Assembly: GCA_902796455.1 (NCBI GenBank)
Contig: CADBPH010000344.1
Location: 1-6,180 of the forward strand
Direction: 5' to 3'
Source of the DNA: an uncultured Bacteroidia bacterium
Lineage (GTDB): Bacteria > Bacteroidota > Bacteroidia > Bacteroidales > UBA932
Length of the DNA: 6,180 nt
Below the pieces are notes generated by a model, which worked only from the letters and a program-made list of their open reading frames with translations, was not told where the DNA came from and did no database searches. A program made the translations under genes and the position numbers. Below, piece after piece: positions 5,328-6,180 of the stretch (positions are counted from its first letter, which is position 1; every line of letters begins with the position of its first letter).

Positions 5328-6180
5328 CTAATACTCGTCCCAGGATTTAATCTGGAGCTCTTCAGGGGCCATGCAGCAGAAGGCACGGATAAAGGCGGTA
5401 GCCAGCCGCGCATTGGTCAGCAAAGGAACATTGAAGTCGATGGCTCCCCGCCGGATCAGGAATCCGTTGGAAAGTTCCTGCTCCGTAAAGTTCTTCGGGA
5501 TATTGATCACCAAGTCGACCTCCTTATCGCGGATCAGGTCCAGCGCCGGGCGGAAACGCTTGAGATTGGGGTTCTCGCACTCACTCGGCCACAAGACGCG
5601 TTCGCACGGGATACTGTTCTCTATCAAATACTTGTGCGTACCGACGGTCGCGTACAACTGATATCCTTTTTCTGCCAGCAGTTTACATGCCAGCAACATA
5701 TCCGCTTTCTGCAGCGGGTCACCCGTCGACAAGAGAATCGCTTTCTGCGGGATCGGCGTACCGACAGACAGAATGGACTTCAGCAGCGCTTCGTTCAAAT
5801 CATCGCCCAGGCATCCGACCTCTCCGGTAGAAGACATGTCCACACCGAGCATCGGGTCCGCTTCCTCCAGGCGGGCGAAAGAGAATTGGGCGGATTTCAC
5901 ACCCACATAATCCAAGTCGAAAGCATTCTTCAGCGGTGCGGAAGGATGCATCCCCAGCATAACCTTGGTCGCCAGCTCGATGAAGTCAATTTTCAGGACC
6001 TTGGAGACAAAGGGGAAGCTCCGGGAGGCCCGCAGGTTGCACTCAATGACTTTGATTTCATTTTCCTTGGCCAGGAACTGGATGTTGAAAGGCCCGGAAA
6101 TATGCAGCGCCCCGGCGATTTTGCGGGCGATTTTCTTGATCCGCCGGACGGTTTCGACATACAGTTTCTGCGCCGGGAAC
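5328..6180 (-). CDS. carB: carbamoyl-phosphate synthase large subunit, C-terminal part, cut by window edge
   Basis: CarB makes carbamoyl phosphate from bicarbonate, ammonia passed from the CarA glutaminase, and two ATP, feeding arginine and pyrimidine synthesis in the cytoplasm. The visible 283 residues are about the last quarter of the usual 1,070-residue protein. They begin in the second ATP-grasp domain: FNIQF (Q34) and VIECNLRASRS (E46, N48, R50) correspond to the metal- and ATP-binding Q829, E841, N843 and R845 of E. coli CarB. STGEV (117-121) follows, then the MGS-like allosteric domain (about 147-270). Of the E. coli effector-site residues both threonines of ATxGT remain (T178, T181), but the lysine that contacts UMP phosphate is replaced by tryptophan (W197, in LWPSE). 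The wording resembles animal CPS1 more than E. coli CarB. The reading frame is open up to the right edge, and the stop is TAG. A second paralogue elsewhere in the genome cannot be excluded. Confidence 0.95.
   Translation of the reverse strand, partial: FPAQKLYVETVRRIKKIARKIAGALHISGPFNIQFLAKENEIKVIECNLRASRSFPFVSKVLKIDFIELATKVMLGMHPSAPLKNAFDLDYVGVKSAQFSFARLEEADPMLGVDMSSTGEVGCLGDDLNEALLKSILSVGTPIPQKAILLSTGDPLQKADMLLACKLLAEKGYQLYATVGTHKYLIENSIPCERVLWPSECENPNLKRFRPALDLIRDKEVDLVINIPKNFTEQELSNGFLIRRGAIDFNVPLLTNARLATAFIRAFCCMAPEELQIKSWDEY

Noticed and set aside
4418..5413. 331-codon minus-strand frame opposite rho and running across the terminator
   Set aside because: It overlaps the conserved Rho ATPase core, the terminator hairpin and the end of carB; no motif supports it.
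5371..5661. Small plus-strand open frame downstream of the rho terminator
   Set aside because: It lies entirely opposite carB, in the conserved MGS-like domain, and has no features of its own.

Overview
The window carries four core-genome protein genes of a Gram-negative, moderately GC-rich member of the Bacteroidota, most likely a Bacteroidales. Three things point there. The Bacteroidota-type promoter TTTG-N20-TAnnTTTG stands upstream of lptD, and a second -7 box (TATCTTTG) stands upstream of rho. Rho carries a very long charged and Q/N-rich insertion after its N-terminal domain. The large lptD has the Bacteroidota form. I see no tRNA, rRNA, insertion sequence, CRISPR array, phage gene or sign of recent transfer.

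Layout: (1) 1-344, minus strand: N-terminal part of a secreted N-acetylmuramoyl-L-alanine amidase, cut by the left edge. (2) 345-457: a short divergent control region. The lptD promoter lies here, and its -33 box falls inside the first codons of the amidase. (3) 458-3202, plus: lptD, the outer-membrane LPS-assembly translocon. (4) 3203-3349: intergenic region with a -7 box and a leader of about 110 nt with few G residues. (5) 3350-5239, plus: rho, a 629-residue transcription termination factor with an extra disordered region of about 195 residues. (6) 5240-5327: convergent gap filled by a strong hairpin terminator that can serve both strands. (7) 5328-6180, minus: the C-terminal 283 residues of carB, carbamoyl-phosphate synthase large subunit, cut by the right edge.

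How they fit together: the amidase and LptD are both envelope-building proteins (peptidoglycan remodelling and outer-leaflet LPS delivery) and are divergently transcribed from a compact shared region. rho has its own promoter signal. The back-to-back terminator insulates it from carB, which serves arginine and pyrimidine synthesis. No gene belongs to an unknown system. The points most worth a second look are the bipartite disordered region of Rho with an AT-hook-like motif, the close similarity of the CarB C-terminus to animal CPS1 including its effector pocket, and the reduced two-cysteine layout of LptD.
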